From positions 1 to 64,000 of the forward strand of contig JAANBB010000122.1 in NCBI GenBank assembly GCA_014621425.1: a stretch of 64,000 bases of DNA. Reading direction: 5' to 3'. The translations under genes were made by a program, and so were the position numbers. Under the pieces are notes generated by a model. The model saw nothing but the letters and a program-made list of their open reading frames with translations, ran no database searches and was not told the origin of the DNA. Of this stretch, positions 35,279 through 48,221 are shown piece after piece. Position 1 is the first letter of the stretch; each line of letters starts with the position of its first letter. Source of the DNA: Cylindrodendrum hubeiense (lineage: Eukaryota > Ascomycota > Sordariomycetes > Hypocreales > Nectriaceae).

Positions 35279-37463
35279 CGGCGCGTTGTAGATCGGCCCA
35301 TGACGTCGCCGCAAACTGGCGAGAGTCGGCCGCGGGAGGGCTTCGCAAATGGTGCGGCATTCCTGGGCAGGGGTCTTGGGGCGCGCATGGCCAACAAAGC
35401 AAAGCATGCTGCCTCTGGTCGAGGCGATGCTGATGCAGAATGGATGCGATGCCAATGCCAACACCAAATTACCAATGGGACAGGCACGCCAAACTGCCTC
35501 CATCCCCGTCACCATCCCCGTTCCCCATCCCCGCAGGATTTTCTTCCATCGCCGTGTTTGCCAAACCAACGCTGGCCAGTCGCGTCGCCGTCCGGGATCC
35601 CACTGGGGAGAACCCTTATCCAATTCGACCTACAGGACGGCGTCCCTCAGCTGCGCCGCGGTTCAGCCCCCCCCTTCTGCTCGAGCAAGACCGCAACTGC
35701 GAGACCTGCAAGAGCTGGGGCCCACTGATAGGCCGTGGAGTGGCTGGAGGAACGACACACGTACATGCGCCGCAGCTCACTTGACCCTCGATCCGGTGCT
35801 TGAATGGATGTGGATGGTTCGTGAGGACCAGTGGGGCCGCGCCTTTTTGGTGCCTTTGGGGGGGGCTTGGAAGGACGGCATTCGCAATCCCACATCATTG
35901 TCTGATGCTCACGACAACTCACGATGGAAGGACACGGAAAGGTCGAAACTGGGGTTGTGAAGCCGTCATTGGGCAGGTATTTTCGTCATAGGGGTGCCGG
36001 CAATCACTCCTCGATGCGCAACGGGGTGCGTACGGGGGGTAGACGAGCTGGCGGATGGGCGAGCAATACGACACGGGAGTTGGGAGATCTGGCGACTTGC
36101 TTTGCTCGGGCACCAACAGCTAACGGCCGCCAACCTAGTTACTGCTCCTAACTTGCCCATCACCTTTGGGCCTCGCCAGCAAGGGAAGGATGGCCATCCT
36201 CACCTTGGCCTGGAGTGCTGGGCAGTCGGGGGCCTGGGAGCTGGAGAACTAATTGATCTAGGCAAGCCTCGCTGTGGCAAGTTCCACGCCCCCGTCGTAG
36301 TCCTGTATCATGTCCCAACTGCTGCGTTGTGCGCTGGAGAGCGTTTCATTCACCCCGCCGCCATGCCGGCTGGCCGCCGCCTGGTGGTCTGGTGGTCGCG
36401 CCTACGTTGATAGAGCCCTGGTCCCTGGCCGCAGATCCAGCTTTCTCCAGCCCGCCTCATCCTGCCCATTTTTGGAGCAAGGGAGCCAGGGGAGGAGGGG
36501 CCGCGAGCTCGAGCAGGTGGCCTGGGCCTAAAACGGGCTGAGCAAGGGCATAAAAAGAAGGAAGAAGAAGAAAAAAATCTTTCATCGAGGTGGAGGTCGG
36601 GTGGCGGTCACGATGCCACCGAGGTGGAACCCTGCCACAGATGTCGACTGCTGGCGGGCAACAACGTGGCGTCCTTGGAGAGGGACCTCAGGGCCTGAAG
36701 ACCAAGGCATGCCTGCGAGAGGCGCCTGCTTCTGCGAGCTGCGAGGCGCAGGCTGCGGGGGCGATGTCGAGGGCGAGGGCGAGGGCGAGGCTCGTAACGC
36801 GCGCTGCAAGCACAATGCCGAGATGTCTCAAACAGCGCGGGGCGGTTCGCTGGTGGTGGAGGAGAGCCAGTGGCCGTTGTTGCAGCACCCAGAACCCAGA
36901 GCAGCAGCAGCAGCAGTCGTCCTCTGGCACGACACCACCACCACCTGCGACTTGCATATGTTCCCGACTTCACGCCTTGGCCCTCCACGCCCCTCCCTCG
37001 CAGCTGTCGGGCTACGTCTGATAGCCGACCAACCGGCCGGACGACCGCCAGAACGGAAGAGCAGAGACAGACAGGAACCAGATTGGGCCATGTGGCTTGA
37101 TGCCAGGCGTGCGTGCGTGGACGACCGCGGAGAGGGCGGAGAGGGGGGGATCATGGATGGGAGGGGGGGTCGTGTTGGTGGTCGATCATGGTTCATGGAC
37201 TTCGATGAACGCTCGAGGCATGGTGGCTCCCACCCCGGACAAAGCCCGCAAGCCGCAAGCCCCAGACATACCAGGTAGCCAGGTAGCTCACACGCACACA
37301 ATACTATGTACATGACTTTGCACCTTCAATCTACGGTCTGTCCCCAAGGTATCGTATGGAGTACATACCACATGAAGTAATTACCATGCACACTCGCTCA
37401 CCCAACAACGCACCTAACAACGCACGCACATATAGACCTACATGGCCGCCTACCTACCTACCT

Positions 37464-37498
37464 AGTATACACAGTAGTATACATAGTAGTATACATAG
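37464..37498. repeat. 12-bp repeat built on the GTATAC palindrome
   Basis: AGTAGTATACAT-like units are repeated nearly three times, following a TACC run at 37451-37462. Confidence 0.8.
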
Positions 37499-38872
37499 CA
37501 CACGCCATTCCACGACGGCACTGGGTTCTAGGTCCATGATCCATGACGGCACCACCAGCACCAGCTCACCAACTCACCAACTCACCAGCCCTCGACCGAC
37601 CGACACGACTGCCACCATCACCGCCACCACCATCAGACGGCTTCTCCCTACTAGTCGCGGATGGTATATTTTTGACCGCCAGTTCATCAGCAGCCCCCAG
37701 GGTGTTCCCGGCTCCCGTGGTACTAGGTTGGGTGGAAGGCGGCGTGGAGCATTGCTCTTGGGCGGATCGAGTACGTACTTGGTAGTAAACGAAAAGAGGC
37801 CGTCCCTTCGTAGATGGAGCACCGGCGTTTTGCTGGGTTCGGCCGGGCTCAAGGTTAGGCTGCGGGTGTCCGTCTGGAGAGATCCGATGATGGCCCCAAA
37901 TTAGATCCATGATCCATCACATTCCCTAGGACCCAGGTACCTCGTACCTTACAGAGAGCTTGGGGGCTGGCGTCAGCGGGTTCGGGGTTGTCTCAGAGTC
38001 CCTCATTGCCATGTTGACCTAAGACCCTCCTCGCTGGGGACACGCTGTTTTGGAACATTTGACAATGCTCGGGCCGAGCCTTTTCTTTGTGTTGGTTCCA
38101 AGCTCCGCACCCCGAAACGTCCACCCAAGCAAGCCCAGCCCCAAGCCAGCCCATCCCCAAGCCTCACCCGGCAAGCTCAAACCTGCGCGAGAGTGTCGCG
38201 GGCTGTTCACGCACAGACACTCGTTGGGCTTGTGCTCTTCGCGCCTTTGTCCCTCCTGGGCAAAGGCCCAGGAGCTGCCGGCTCCGTTGTCAGTCTGTCA
38301 GTCTGTCGGGCATGCCTGGCGCCGCGCCTTCTTTGGGGCTGTCATTGACAGTCAGGGCGCCCCCGCGTGCTAATTATTCGTCGAAGAATGTGGATGTGGG
38401 TTGGCTTGCTTGGCTTGTTCAACCGACGCTGTGGCTTTGCCCTGCATCTCGCCAACCGCCGCTATTTCCCTAACGACAGATCCGATGTGATGCGGTGTAT
38501 GAACCTAGAAGAAAATCTCGGTGGCACGCCTCCCTTAGGCTCTGATTATTAACACGCCGCTCGTCCCCCCCCCTTCCTTCTCCTTCTCGTTGGGTTACAT
38601 AGCAACCAGCTCGACGCTCGAGTAAGTGAACGAGTGGTGCTGCGCCAGGGTCCAGTTGGGATATGCAAGGGTGCCAACTTGGCACGCAGCTGTTGCGGGT
38701 GCGGTTCATTATGGCTCGAGCAGCGGCCAAAGAAGGCCCTTGTCTCGAGTACATTGCCGGATACGTCCCTAGGAAGGCCATCCCGCAATGCGCCAAAGCC
38801 GGCCATTGGCGCCCAAGCCGCTCGTGGTGATCATCACCAACCCATCACCAAACCCATCACCAGCGAGCGCGC

Positions 38873-38902
38873 GCTGACGCTGACTGACGCTGACGCTGAC
38901 GC
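38873..38902. repeat. GCTGAC/GCTGACT short repeat
   Basis: Five copies of a 6-7 bp unit lie next to TGGTTGTTGGG-type repeats near 38930-38970. Confidence 0.75.
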
Positions 38903-40696
38903 TCGCGATGCTGGCGCGGTACCTGGCTGCTGGGTTGGTTGTTGGGTTGGTTGCTGGCTGGCTGTCTGGGCAATGTCCGACGAGGTACGTCGGACGTCGT
39001 GCCTGGGGCGCCTATCCGAGATTCTGGCAATACTGGGAGCTGGGTTGTCGGATGTCCGATACGATGCTGCGTGTTGCGCCCCGGTGCGTTGTGCTGCCTT
39101 GTGTGTGGTGGCCGAGTACATTGCGCACCCTTGCCTCACGCTCCCATCAGCATCATCATCCAGCATAATCATGGCGATGATGGGCGACGGCGACCAAGGT
39201 CGGCAGGTACTGCGGAATACCTAGCTAGCACGCATGGCATCGCCTGGCATCGCCTAGCTTCGCCTGGCACGCCAGCTCCCAACCCTTCCTCGAGGTACTT
39301 GGCATGTCTTCCATGTCTTCCATGTCACACCTTCTCCACGCTTGCCGCCGACTGAGCTCTGTCTCCCGGGGAGTTCCTGGCCATGCTAGCGCGCCTTCTC
39401 GAGAGATTGGTGACAAGGCCTCCCTCACACCACGTCGTCACAGACTGCAGGCCCTTTCACACGTCCTCGCCCGCGCTCTCGCAGGCCCTTCGTAAAGGGT
39501 TGTCCTTCTTGTGGGGACTCAATGGCGCCCTCCCATCCACTCACTGGCTCGCTGGCTCGCTCACTCACACGCGCTCGTACTCGACTCGACTCAACAACCC
39601 CCTTCCTTGCGCTTGACCGCGCGCAGCTGCGCGGAGGCTCGGCGAGGGGGGGCCCTGGACCTGGAGCCAGGTCCTGGACAGCACATCGTCAATGACTTAC
39701 CGACCTGCCTCGAACTAGGTGGTTCGTGCGAACGCCTCGGGTGTCGTCGTGCTGGAAGCAGCCTCCCTTGCGCCATTATTTGGCACGGCCGCTGCGCTCC
39801 ACGCTCCATGCTTCCTTGCTCCATGCTCCATGCTCCGCGAATGTGCTCTTGGCCCATCTCAGGCTTGTCTGGGATTCAAGGCGGGTGTGCACGGCGCGCG
39901 TACACTTCCCTCATACATCCGTGAATCACCCCCAGAGGCCATAGGACCGTGACCGACTTCTACTTTAGTATTGAGGCCAGTGAGGCCGCGGGTCAAGTAC
40001 GGTTCTGCGGACTTGGAGCCCAGTGGGCAGTGGACGGACGGCGGCAAACGGCGATACCGTACCGTACCAGCACCGCCGAGGCAGCCCGCGCCGGAGATGG
40101 ATCGTCCGGGCAAGCCCAGATTGATGAGACTTTATGCATGTGTCGTGGCATTGCGCTGGACAGCAGCATCCATCCATCCCTCGCTCGCCCGACCCCCTCC
40201 ACGCACGATTCCAGCCCTTCCTCAAACCCTTCCCTCCCCCAGTCTCCAGATGAAAAAAATCGGAGCCGGGAAGGCGGACGGTCCCATGCGAAGATCGCAT
40301 CGTTCAACCCAACCCAACCCGTAGCAAGGAAGGGGGAGGGGTGGGCATGCAATGTGCTGGGGGGGTGTAGCGGCGTGCCAGACGCCGCCAGACTGACAGC
40401 AACGCCAAGGCCAGGCCCAAGTACACCCGTTCCAACTTGAGAGACCGACATTTCTTATTACACCGGTATTATGACATGTACGGGGCGTTACTCTCGGGCG
40501 TTATTCTCGGGCCTTGCCTGACTGGGGAACCGGTGATGCTGAGGCCATCGTGGGCCTGGAGCGAGGCGAAGCGCGCAGCGGCAAGCGGGTGGCCGCCGAG
40601 AGCCCCTCGTTACCCATCAGGGCCTCGGGCGGGATTGCAGCTGGGACAGGAACAGGAGCTGGAACGGGGAGCTGAAGCTTGGCAACTGGGTCCCGG

Positions 40697-40798
40697 GAAC
40701 TGAGAACTGAGCAGTGAGAACCGAGCAGTGTGAATCGAGCAGTGTGAACCGAGAACCCAGCGGCGAGAACCCAGCGGCGAGAACCCAGCAGCGAGAGC
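40697..40798. repeat. Compound degenerate repeat array of about 100 bp
   Basis: GAGCAGTGTGAA-like 12-14 bp units grade into a 14-bp GAGAACCCAGCGGC unit present three times. This is the longest array in the desert. Confidence 0.75.
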
Positions 40799-41736
40799 CA
40801 GGGACGGGGCGTGCGTCACTGCGTGCCTCGGCCGTTGCATCACTTTTTTCTTCAACGCTGGGAAACGCAAGGTACCAAGCCTCAGGCGGCCCTCTCCATC
40901 CATCCCCGGCCTGTCGATGCCCTTTGCCTTATTGCCAAACACGTCGTCTCCACCTCCGCCCACTCTTCGACTTGACTTGACTTGGCCCTGTTCGCCGCAC
41001 CCTCCCCCGGCGCCTCTCGTGCCACCCCTCCCCCCCCTGCCCGTACTGGAGCGTCCTTGACCGTCCCGTACGCTCTATGCTTGCTCACTGTTCCTGCTCT
41101 TGCGCTTTGGTTTTCGCCTTGTCACGTATAGCCCTAGGTTGTTAAGACGGGCAGTCACTTGGCTACGCTACATCGGACGCTTGGGCTTGATGTAATCAGA
41201 CCCCGGTTTGCTGCGCTTCTTCCCCACTGCGACGGAGGACGGAGTACGTCGCGCCTCCTGGCGACCCGAAGCCCTCGACGACCATCAAAACCAGTTCCCT
41301 CGGGCCAACTCTTCTTTTCTTTTTCCTCCGCGCCCCCCTCGACTACGGCTACTACGTACATAGCTCCATCTTTAGCTCTCGTCTTCTCCGTCTCGACTCC
41401 CGGCAAACCTGGAAGCCAAGCGAAGCAGCACTCCCGACGTGGGTCCCGCCTTATCCTGCGCCTGAGGCTCCTCCTAGGCTCCTCTTACTACAATACCCTA
41501 CCGACGTTTCTTCTGCGGAACAGACAACTCTCTCTCAGCATCTTCAACCCGACACGTTTCCAATCCCACTCCGCTCCGGCCTGTTCCCCGTCGCCAGCAA
41601 GCTGCGAGAAACCAGCCTCACCCTGGCCTTTTTACCTTGCCCCCCCTTTGGCGCCCTCCTGTCTGCTCTGCCTCGTCCAGGTCGTCTCATCTCCGCCCAT
41701 TGGTTGAAAGTGCCCTGGAAATCACCAATCACATAC

Positions 41737-43517
41737 ATGACTGCCTTCAGCATCACGACGAGCCACGTCCATGATCTAAACTGCCTTCTACTGCCGCCTC
41801 CCGAGACAATTCCCCCTTCTTCTCTTCTCTCTCTTCTCGAAGTACCTGCCTGAGCCGACAGCATCAACCTAAACCAGCACCCCTCCATCACAAGGACGGT
41901 TTCCCCATCCAGCAGGCAGGCACACCAAAGCCACCAAGCGTCTTCGACTATCTTACTGTTTCAAGTTTGAGCCTCCTGGTCGATCTCAGACCACGCTCTA
42001 CAATCCCCGAGGTATCCCGCACTCTTGCCCCCTATCGGCCACTTTGCCCCGGCGTTGCCTATAGCAAAGTTACGCCCCCAAGTGCTCCTGTTGTGTCTTG
42101 ACACACGGTGTTGTTGGACGACGCGGGGCTTCTCCGAGCCTCTCCCAAGCCAGACGTAGATCAGACCCGGACGAGTCGCCGAGCTGGCCCAACTCAAGAG
42201 CGAGTCTCCGCTCTGCCTCTTGCGGGCAGAGTTTCCGTCCATCGCGCAGGACCGTCTCGACCTGGTGCGCGCTCCGCGCTCCTATGCCAACGGTCCCCGC
42301 GTGGGCAGATCCGGCATACCGGCTGTCACCGTGGATATCGCCGCCCTCCTCAAAGGCCCCGACTCAGATGAGTCTTCAGTTTCGCCGCCTCGACAACTCC
42401 ACACTGCTCCCACGCCTGCTTCAGTGCCCCAACCGCCTTCGATAAAGGCCACTCCCGCTTCAACCCGGCCAGCTGCGCATGGTGCGCCGCCTGTAGCCCA
42501 AGCCCAAATGCCGACTGGTAGGCGCAGTATGCCTCCCCACGCTTCAGATCAGCCCGTGAAGAAGCAGAGTAAGTGGTCTCCAGAAGAGGATGCACTCATC
42601 ATCGAGCTCCGAGGGAGTGGCATGAAGTGGGAGGACATTTCCAAGCGCCTTCCCGGTCGAAGTGCCATCAGCTGCCGCCTCCACTATCAGAACTACCTCG
42701 AAAGACGAAGCGAGTGGGACGAAGAGCGCAAGAACAAGCTTGCGAGACTGTATGAGAGGTAAGGACAACAATCCATCCCCCCCCCCCTCCAGGCACTCAG
42801 AGCCATGGACAACGCATCTTGCCCATTCTCAACTCTCCCTGGATCCCCTAAACTTGGATAGCAAGCTAACATGATTGCAGATTCAAGCCAGAGATGTGGG
42901 CCAAGGTTGCGGAGGAAATGGCCGTGCCCTGGCGAGCAGCAGAGGCCATGCATTGGCAACTCGGCGAGGCTGATATGGCTCGACGAGCTGGTGTGATTCC
43001 CTTCTCCCTCGCAGCTGTCAACGTCGACAGCAACGCCAACAGCCATCGAAACTCCCCTTCTCGCAGCCACGCCCACTCGGCGTCCCAGGGCAGTTTGCCT
43101 CGTGATTTGCGAGTTCCATCCCCTCGACCCATCTACAACCGACCCCAACCCATGGCGGGTGTCCCAAGCGGCCGCACCATCATCTCTCGCCGCGAGTCGA
43201 TTCCTCCGCCCCCAATGGCCATGGCGCCCGACCCCAACGAAGTTCACTACGTGCCAGGACCCGGCCTTGCTCCAATCCAGAATCAACCACCACCACGAGG
43301 AGGAGGATTGCTTCCAGGAGTCGCCGAGCTTACCACGGGCGTGAGCCCATACAGCACTCCTGCAGGAGCAGCAACCATTCCCATGACTACCCCTCCAAGC
43401 CAGGCGCCACTCTTACCGACCCTCGCGAGCTACTCTATGGAGACGACCGGATCGAAGCGACGAGCCAGCCCCGACCGGCTTCAGCGGGAGTCGAGTCATC
43501 GACGGCGTATGGCATAA
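41737..43517 (+). CDS. Myb/SANT-like DNA-binding protein
   Basis: The secure part is exons 42160-42758 and 42881-43517, joined at AG|GTAAGG...GATTGCAG|A within an Arg codon. The frame upstream is closed by a TAG at 42157-42159 that also serves as a splice acceptor. The ATG at 41737 with donor GTACCT at 41842 is phase-compatible and would give 446 residues; this first exon is tentative. In that numbering a Myb repeat begins at about 172 (KWSPEEDALI, then W and the LPGRSAISCRLHYQNYL helix) and a second, diverged repeat follows to about 285. The C-terminal third is Pro/Ser-rich, with a basic end (KRRASPDR, HRRRM). It is probably a nuclear transcription regulator of a fungal-specific Myb group. 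Targets are unknown. Confidence 0.85.
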
Positions 43518-44472
43518 ATCACCTCTCTCTCCTAGCATCAGGGGGGCACGGGCGACAAGGAGTTGAACTTGGTTTTGTTTGGGCAGCATTTGCCAAGGGT
43601 TAGGATACGAGGGTTGTTTTGGGACAGCAGGCGACACGAAACGGCGACGCATGGTCTTTTACCAGGGACGGAAACACAATCACGAACACACTCACACAGC
43701 ATCTGGGTTGCATCGGAATGAGGATAAACTTGAGGGGGAAAGCGGTTCTCTCTATCTGCCACTTGAACCGTTTTGGAACGCGGGTACAAAAGGGACTTTT
43801 TTTGGGGAGACATATCTTACAACAGCATTCATGGCATGGGGCGACGACGGGATGGGATACGAAGGATATGAGGCGAAGACATTTTTTCATGCGAACCAAA
43901 AACCAAAAACAGGGTATTTTTGCTTTTTCTTCATTTCGTGTTCTTGTCATTTTTTCAGAATGGATTTTTTCTTTGGTTGTTCTTGTATTGGTAGAGGCGT
44001 ACGAGGGGAAGCAGGGGTAGGCTGGCCTAGGGGCATGGAATGGGAGGATCCGAAAGGTAAAAAAAAACAGGGGTTGTTTAGATTGTTCTGTTCCTGGGCA
44101 TTGTTTTGCCTCGGGTGAGGAGAGACGAGACGGGATGGAGAGCATGAGGAAAGGGATGGGTTAGGATCGGACGGGATGGGATGGGAGGATATCATGGGAC
44201 AGCGGGAACAGATGTTTGAAATTTTATGTTCTGATAGACCATATCAAAGCTGATAGAGAAGAGACGGAGGTTGTACAGTTATTCAGTCGGAGAGGGAGAG
44301 CAAAAGTGCACAGGGCCAGTCCTTACATCATATGAGCACACTCTGTATTGATTCCATGTCCCAAGGTGAACTGCTTCATGATGTTTTGTATGACTTTTAT
44401 GATTTTTATGACCCCACTCGGAAGGGTTTTTGATTTCCATCTTGTGGTCTGTTTCTCGCCCTATCTGACATC
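43518..44472. other. Intergenic region between convergent genes
   Basis: It holds the 3' flanks of the Myb gene and of trm9. T- and A-runs and GGGATGGGAT-type repeats near 44150-44195 are present. Open frames at 43579-44145 on both strands do not look coding. Confidence 0.45.
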
Positions 44473-45348
44473 TCATGATGGTTTACTGCATATAACCCAC
44501 CAGTTATCCCTCTCATAGCCGCTCTCCTCAACAGCGCCGCCAGCCGCCACGATATCCTCCTCCAGCTCGCCCTTGCGGTACAAGTGATAGTAACGCTGGT
44601 ACGTGGCGTCAGGGCCTTGGCCCTTGGGCTTGCGCATTACCCACGGCACCATCCTGTCCTGGGCGCTGCCCTCGTCCCAGCCACGGCGGCTTGAGGCCTG
44701 CTCCAGCGCCCACACGTACACCAGGACGCGGCCTTCGCGGGGCCGCACGCACTCGAGCAGCGCGGCAATGGCTTCGCGCCGGCGCTCAGGAGTGGAGAGG
44801 TGGTGGATGACGGCGATGCTGATGGCGAAGTCGACGGCCGAGCGACGGTGCGGCAGGGCGAGGCCGTCTGCAACGGCCACGTCTACTTGCCCAATCCTGG
44901 CAGCCGTAGCATCATCCTCGGCCGGTCTCTCGGCGCGCTGCCCCTCCCAGGCGAGGCGGACGAGGGCGGCGCTGCGATCGGAACCCAAGATGTGGATGGC
45001 CGGGTTGACGCGCAGGTACTTCCCGTTGCCGCAGCCGACGTCGAGGCCGATGCTTCCGGGTCGCTGAGCGAGCAGGAACTGGGCCACGAACGGCCACGGC
45101 TTGTGACGAGTAGAGGAGAAGTGCGGCGCGATAGCCTCGTAGACGGCGTGCACGTGCGTAGCCTCGTATGTCTCGGCCTGGGCCGCTGCGGAAGCGGGTG
45201 CGGAAGCGGGAGGTGATGCCTCCGCGCCCTCATGGTGGTGACCCTCCCTCCGCTCTCCCTCCCGATGTGGTTGGTGATGAAGCTGGGCGGGTGCTGCTGG
45301 CGATCCGTCCCCGTCCCCAGCCGGCATCGCCGACGAACCACTCGCCAT
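44473..45348 (-). CDS. trm9: tRNA wobble-uridine methyltransferase Trm9
   Basis: One uninterrupted exon encodes 291 residues. A low-complexity, His/Ala/Ser-rich N-terminal extension (1-58) precedes the conserved TYEATHVHAVYEAIAPHFSSTRHKPWP start of the family. SAM-binding motif I is GLDVGCGNGKY (101-111). GSDRS, the DGLALPHR region and ISIAVIHHLSTPERR follow, then VLVYVWALEQ and a C-terminal YHLYRKGELEEDI segment. Trm9 with its partner Trm112 adds the methyl ester in mcm5U at the tRNA wobble position, so it acts in the cytosol on tRNAs for codons such as AGA and GAA. The N-terminal extension is longer than in budding yeast. The catalytic core looks complete. Confidence 0.95.
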   Translation of the reverse strand: MASGSSAMPAGDGDGSPAAPAQLHHQPHREGERREGHHHEGAEASPPASAPASAAAQAETYEATHVHAVYEAIAPHFSSTRHKPWPFVAQFLLAQRPGSIGLDVGCGNGKYLRVNPAIHILGSDRSAALVRLAWEGQRAERPAEDDATAARIGQVDVAVADGLALPHRRSAVDFAISIAVIHHLSTPERRREAIAALLECVRPREGRVLVYVWALEQASSRRGWDEGSAQDRMVPWVMRKPKGQGPDATYQRYYHLYRKGELEEDIVAAGGAVEESGYERDNWWVICSKPS

Positions 45349-46839
45349 GGTGGTTTAGTTTCGGGGTTGGTGTTGGGGACAAAACCTGGAGACCCTTGGT
45401 TGGAACGAGGCCGGGGTATCGGCTTCTACGGGTGCTTCTGGGTATCTTCCCGATCCGGAGGGGCGTGCGAGAATCAAGCGGGGGGATGAATGAGCGAACA
45501 GGCGATGTCTGAGCGTCCAATATCACGTTGGTTGTAGTCCGCACGTAGCATGGAGTTTGATGGCCAATTTTTTCTCTACCGGTTTTGGAGCGTCATGGTT
45601 GTTGAAGAGAGTGGAGTTGTGTGCGTGTGAGTGTCTTGCTTGTTTGGTGCGTGTGTGGTTGGGAGTGGAGTTTCCAGGGGAGGTGTGCGCTGTAACAAAG
45701 TGTTAGTGCCTGATGGCCCGCTGGTTGGTTCTATTTGTGGCTGATCAACCCTTCCAAATGACTTCCGCTTCGGGAGTATTAAGTACCGGGCAATTAACGC
45801 AACTAACACTCGCAACAACCCACACCACCCTGTGACCTGATGGAAACCAACATCATGTCAAGCCAACAAGGCTCGAGATAATTACAAAGCCTGCCCTGTG
45901 CTCAGCCTCGGCCGTCCAGGGTTTTCCCTCCGTAAACCAACCCGTTCGCGATCCGGCCAGCCCCCCCCGGCCACGAACGCCTCGGAAGCCTCCCGCCAAA
46001 CGCCCCCTCGTTCAAGGTCCCGTCGCCATCTCCACACAATTTGCCCATCTCCATCTCCCCATCTCCACATCCAGGGTCCTGTCGTCCACATCGCCTCACA
46101 TTTGGCTGACACAGTACACATGGCGTCATTTCAAACCGACTAGAAAATGGAAGTGTGATGGCGGGTGTTGCGACACTGGCACCCTTTCCCCGTCACCCTG
46201 GTCCCCGTCCCTGTTGGCCATGATTCCATTAACGCCGTTGCGGGCTGGCAGGCTGGCGGGCTGGCAGGCGTTGACACATCCAACGTCCACACCCCGGATC
46301 CTGCTACGGATGTACAGCACATCGTCGTCAGCAGGGGCCAGTCGCATGGGTTCTTGCTATGCACGACATCTCCGATCAGCCGGGCTGAACTTGGAGCCTC
46401 ATGACACACCCAGGTCAAACCACCGCGGATGGTTTCCGGGACGGGCCATATTAGACGCTCGGGCGCCTCACGCTTCGCGTGTCGTGCTTCTCCAAGCGAA
46501 CCAGGGGGGGTTCTCAAAGGGACAATGACAAGGATGGGACATTCACGCCCAACCTCCAGGGGTCGTCAAGAACGCATGATCGTCCGATTGCTAGCTTCTG
46601 TCCTTGTAATCTGCTCTGCCGTACCGAGCACCTATCTCACACGAACCATCCATCGCCTCGTAGCGCCGGCATCTCCAGCCTCTCCACGAACCTCCCAAGT
46701 CCCTGCATTCTGGGCGCGTAGCTTCCCGTCTCCCACGTTGCCCGCCTCGCTAATTATGCCGCAGCCTGGGGGGCTAGCTCGGAGCACCCCTCCCCTGTGT
46801 GTTTTTATCCAAGGCCGTACTCCGTAACAAACGGTGCCT
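45349..46839. other. Leader of trm9 and 3' flank of the oxidoreductase gene
   Basis: No supported gene. The first 400 bp contain the trm9 promoter. A GGCTGGCGGGCT-type repeat lies at 46242-46270. Nothing else was recognised. Confidence 0.45.
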
Positions 46840-48221
46840 TTATCGCTTGCCAGTGTTGAGAGGGCTGTTGGGATCGAAAACGTCGGTCGTAATGAGTTCC
46901 GGGTACTGCACGTTGCCCTGCTTGAGCGCCGAGTCCATGGTCTCGAGGATTACGATGCTCTCCGACCACGGCATGGTATCGCTCTGCTTCTTGCCGTCGC
47001 GTAGGCACCGCGCGCACTCATCGGCCTCCCAGAACATGCCGTGGCCCCAGTTGTCACGCTTAGGGTCTTGAGGGATCGGGCATTGCACCACCTCGACGTG
47101 GCCCTTGCCGTCCTTCTTAATCACCTTGTACTCCGTCGGTCGGTACGCGGGACCCGTCACTTGGATCTCACCGCCAGAGCCTTGGATGCGGATAGCAGGT
47201 CCGCCAGTGTAGAGCCCGTCCAAGTCCGTACCGACCCGCAGGGTTGTCGTGGCGATGCCCATGGCCTTGTTCTTGGGGAACTGACAGATAATGCTGGTCA
47301 TCTCGTCCGCACCAGTGTCGTACTTGTTGATGGCAGACACGACGTTGGGGACCTCCTTGTCTTCCTCAGCTTTCAGGTGGTAGAGGGTCTGGAATACCCA
47401 GGTCAACGAGTAGATTCCTAGATCAAGCAGGGCACCTCCAGCGAGATCAGGGTTAACCATCCGGTGGGAATCGGGGAAGTCAATCTTGCCATTGGGAAGG
47501 TCCATGTTGAAAGACAGATCAGCTGTTCAGAGAGCTTTAGTCAAGTGATTCCAAGTTGAGCGTACAACGAGTGCCATCCAAGCTGGCCGCTCGCAGGCCA
47601 CTTGCAGACCAAGGGTGTCTCTTACCGTGTACTCGGTAGACGGGGCCAATGGCGCCAGACTTGATCAACTCTCGGATCTGGATGCTGAGGGGGAAGAATC
47701 GAACCCAAACAGCCTCCATGAAGAAGACATTCTTCTCCCGGGCCGCCTCGACCAGCTTCTTGGTCTGTGAGGCGGTCACGGTAAGCGCCTTCTCGCAGAG
47801 GACGTTCTTTCCGGCCTGGATGGCCAGCATTGCGTTCTGGAAGTGGTGGCTGTGAGGAGTAGCGACGTAGATGATGTCGACGTTGGTGTCAGCGACGAGC
47901 TCGGCGTATGAGCCGTAGGCCTTGGCTGAGGCGGGGCCATCGATCTTCTTGATGAAGGCTGCTGCCCGCTCGCTGGAGGTGGACGAGGCGACAGCGACGA
48001 TTTCATGGCGAATATCGTCAACGCCTCGGGCTGCGGGGTCAGTGAGGAGATCACGGGTGAAGTCTGCGATACCGGAGTCAGTCAAAGCCCGAGTTGAAGC
48101 ATGAAGGAGCCGGAGCCGGAGCCGGAGCAGAGGAGAGCTCAAAGGGCCGGATGTTGTAATACTCACTCTCAGCGATGCCACCGGTAGCCAGAATTCCCCA
48201 TTTGATAGTGAAGGGAGCCAT
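46840..48221 (-). CDS. Gfo/Idh/MocA oxidoreductase, D-xylose 1-dehydrogenase (NADP+)-like
   Basis: Exons 48167-48221, 47626-48063 and 46840-47522 join to 391 residues. The N-terminus WGILATGGIAENF carries the dinucleotide-binding glycine pattern. VATPHSHHF and the CEKALTVTASQ loop (Lys110, the family's catalytic lysine position) follow. The second half has DSHRMVNPDLAGGALLDLGIYSLTW and a HGMFWEADECARCLRDGK segment, ending in ELITTDVFDPNSPLNTGK. Length and motif order match the fungal NADP-dependent D-xylose dehydrogenase / dimeric dihydrodiol dehydrogenase group (Trichoderma Xyd1 type). It probably oxidises a sugar such as xylose in the cytosol; the exact substrate is an inference. It is divergent from the aldo-keto reductase gene at 49275. 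Confidence 0.9.

Larger units (their letters stand above)
31105..41736. other. 10.6-kb gene desert rich in cryptic simple repeats
   Basis: This is GC-rich DNA with many long but overlapping chance frames on both strands, such as 34583-35728 (+) opposite 34591-35487 (-). None shows a domain, a plausible start context or consistent codon use. Short-period tandem arrays are dense and are listed separately. C/T-rich DNA from about 41220 to 41736 should be the leader of the Myb gene. No tRNA, rRNA or transposase trace was seen. Confidence 0.5.

Noticed and set aside
34583..35728. 381-codon open frame in the gene desert
   Set aside because: It overlaps a 298-codon frame on the opposite strand, contains slippage repeats, has no domain and no coding-like codon use. 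It is a chance frame in GC-rich DNA.
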